Made by a program: the position numbers and the translations under genes. A stretch of 64,000 bases of DNA. It comes from Flavobacterium yafengii (GTDB lineage Bacteria > Bacteroidota > Bacteroidia > Flavobacteriales > Flavobacteriaceae). Below, piece by piece: positions 62,889-64,000 of the stretch. The notes beneath the pieces are model-generated. The model was not told where the DNA came from. It saw only the letters and a list, made by a program, of their open reading frames with translations, and did not search any database. Numbering within the stretch: position 1 is the stretch's first letter; each line of letters starts with the position of its first letter. The stretch spans positions 101,494 to 165,493 of the forward strand of contig NZ_JASCRY010000006.1 of NCBI RefSeq assembly GCF_030010375.1, read 5' to 3'.

Positions 62889-64000
62889 ATGAAAAAAAAA
62901 TACTCTAGATTCAATATAAATTCATTTTTTGTATTACTAAATTCGAAGAATTCTCTTTTGATTGTTTTGATTCTTTTTCTGTTCAGTTTGGATAATTTTG
63001 CCCAATCCATATCGAGTTTTAATCCAATTAATGCCTGTACCAATTCTGGGTCTTCAGTTATCATAACTGGAACTAATTTTACTGGAGCGACTTCTGTCAC
63101 CTTTAATGGTGTAGCTGCGACTTCTTTTACTGTCGATAATGACTCCCAAATAACTGCAATACTGAGCGCAAGTGCCTCAACTGGATTTATTTCAGTAGTT
63201 ACTCTTTTAGGAACTGCTACGAGTACCGGTGTTTTTACAGTAGATTCCTTACCAACTGCAACTGCAGGAGGAACACAAACCATTTGTTCAAATGCAACCG
63301 CAACAATAAGTGGAGCTTTCGCGACTAACGGAACAATCGTATGGACTGAAAACGGAGCAGGAAATATAACTGCAGGAGCTACAACACTAACTCCTACTTA
63401 TACTCCCACTGCTGCCGATGCTGGAACTTCTGTTACTTTAACAATGACCGTAACCAGTGATAATGCTTGTGCGCCACAAACTCAAACTGCAACCTATACA
63501 GTAATTGTTAATCCGTTACCAACTGCAATTGCCGGTGGAACACAAACCATTTGTTCAAATGCAATCGCAACCGTAAGTGGAGCTTCCGCTACTAATGGAA
63601 CAATCCTATGGACTGAAAACGGTGCAGGAACAATAACTGCAGGGGCTACAACGCTAACTCCTACTTATACTCCCAATGCTGCCGATGCTGGAACTTCTGT
63701 TACTTTGACAATGACCGTAACCAGTGATAATGCTTGTGCACCGCAAACTGAAACTGCAACCTATACAGTAATTGTTAATCCATTACCAACTGCAACTGCA
63801 GGAGGAACACAAACCATTTGTTCAAATGCAACGGCAACAATAAGTGGAGCTTCCGCGACTAACGGAACAATCGTATGGACTGAAAACGGAGCAGGAAATA
63901 TAACTGCAGGAGCTACAACACTTACGCCAACTTATACACCAACAGCTGCCGATGCTGGAACTTCTGTTACTTTAACAATGACCGTAACCAGTGATAATGC
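62889..64000 (+). CDS. Partial repeat-containing surface adhesin with IPT-like domain and 89-residue tandem repeats
   Basis: The gene opens with ATG at 62889 and is open to the window end (370 codons seen). A long signal peptide (about 1-39) ends SLDNFAQ. Residues ~45-120 resemble an IPT/TIG domain (GSSVIITGTNFTGATSVTFN). From about residue 122, an 89-residue unit beginning PTATAGGTQTICSNATATIS repeats in tandem; two full copies and most of a third are visible. Each unit looks like an Ig/PKD-type beta-sandwich with two Cys. It was not given as a plus-strand reading because it has no stop in the window. By context it is probably another T9SS-exported adhesin, but its C-terminus is not visible. 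Confidence 0.85.
   Translation, partial: MKKKYSRFNINSFFVLLNSKNSLLIVLILFLFSLDNFAQSISSFNPINACTNSGSSVIITGTNFTGATSVTFNGVAATSFTVDNDSQITAILSASASTGFISVVTLLGTATSTGVFTVDSLPTATAGGTQTICSNATATISGAFATNGTIVWTENGAGNITAGATTLTPTYTPTAADAGTSVTLTMTVTSDNACAPQTQTATYTVIVNPLPTAIAGGTQTICSNAIATVSGASATNGTILWTENGAGTITAGATTLTPTYTPNAADAGTSVTLTMTVTSDNACAPQTETATYTVIVNPLPTATAGGTQTICSNATATISGASATNGTIVWTENGAGNITAGATTLTPTYTPTAADAGTSVTLTMTVTSDN
63252..64000 (+). repeat. Tandem 267-bp repeats inside the adhesin gene
   Basis: Units start at 63252, 63519 and 63786, exactly 267 bases (89 codons) apart, with only scattered base changes between copies. The third unit is cut by the window edge. Confidence 0.92.

Noticed and set aside
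62837..63283. Minus-strand 148-codon reading near the right end
   Set aside because: It is opposite the repeat adhesin gene and shows the biased composition of a shadow reading; the plus strand has signal peptide, IPT-like domain and repeats.
63252..64000. CRISPR-like array
   Set aside because: The period is 267 bases with no short repeat/unique spacer structure, and it is in frame within a coding sequence.

Overview
The window is A+T-rich chromosomal DNA from a member of the Bacteroidota, most likely a Flavobacterium or close relative (Flavobacteriaceae). The evidence is TonB-dependent receptors with carboxypeptidase-regulatory N-termini, DUF4290, DUF493 and DUF5686 proteins, type IX secretion (T9SS) C-terminal sorting domains, -7 promoter boxes of the TAnnTTTG type, and a Flavobacterium-type 6S RNA between zapA and rny. 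No plasmid or phage replication module and no intact insertion sequence was seen.

Layout. 1-8.0 kb: the end of a phospho-sugar mutase, an MsbA-like ABC exporter, a DUF2971 protein, then on the minus strand a lipoprotein, a TonB-dependent receptor and an M23 peptidase. 8.0-10.5 kb: a cell-division and RNA cluster with a ZapB-like coiled coil, zapA, 6S RNA and rny. 10.5-18.5 kb: a PAS histidine kinase, xerD, three small outer-membrane beta-barrels, aroQ and a DUF5686 protein. 18.6-28.2 kb: housekeeping genes comprising a CDF transporter, murA (with the Cys-to-Asp change linked to fosfomycin insensitivity), DUF4290, DUF493, an AAA ATPase, recQ, fmt, HU, YqgE, a class IV aminotransferase and a START-like protein.

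28.3-39.7 kb: tRNA-Met(CAU), then a complete minus-strand potassium-uptake module. In transcription order it has an NtrC-type sigma-54 activator, a 93-aa protein, a 28-aa membrane micro-ORF that is easily missed, kdpF, kdpA, kdpB, kdpC, an outer-membrane porin, a soluble KdpD N-terminal half and a separate membrane histidine kinase. The block is bracketed by the intact tRNA and a decayed copy of the 3' half of that tRNA plus its terminator about 11.2 kb away. This is the footprint expected of an old tRNA-targeted insertion, although no integrase remains in the block.

39.8-46 kb: an accessory stretch with a single-chain restriction-methyltransferase, a YaaC-like partner gene, a relic of a serine-recombinase N-terminus, an orphan four-helix-bundle membrane sensor and a plug-only TonB-receptor-like protein. 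46.3-64 kb: four successive very large cell-surface genes: an M14 carboxypeptidase with T9SS tail, two tandem paralogues of 1876 and 1908 aa sharing their C-terminal region, and a partial adhesin made of near-identical 267-bp repeats running off the window edge.

The strongest candidates for under-described biology are the sigma-54-linked kdp module with its micro-ORF and porin, its tRNA-flanked arrangement, and the restriction-methyltransferase/YaaC pair. Coordinates and motifs were read by eye. Family assignments rest on recognised motifs, not on database searches.
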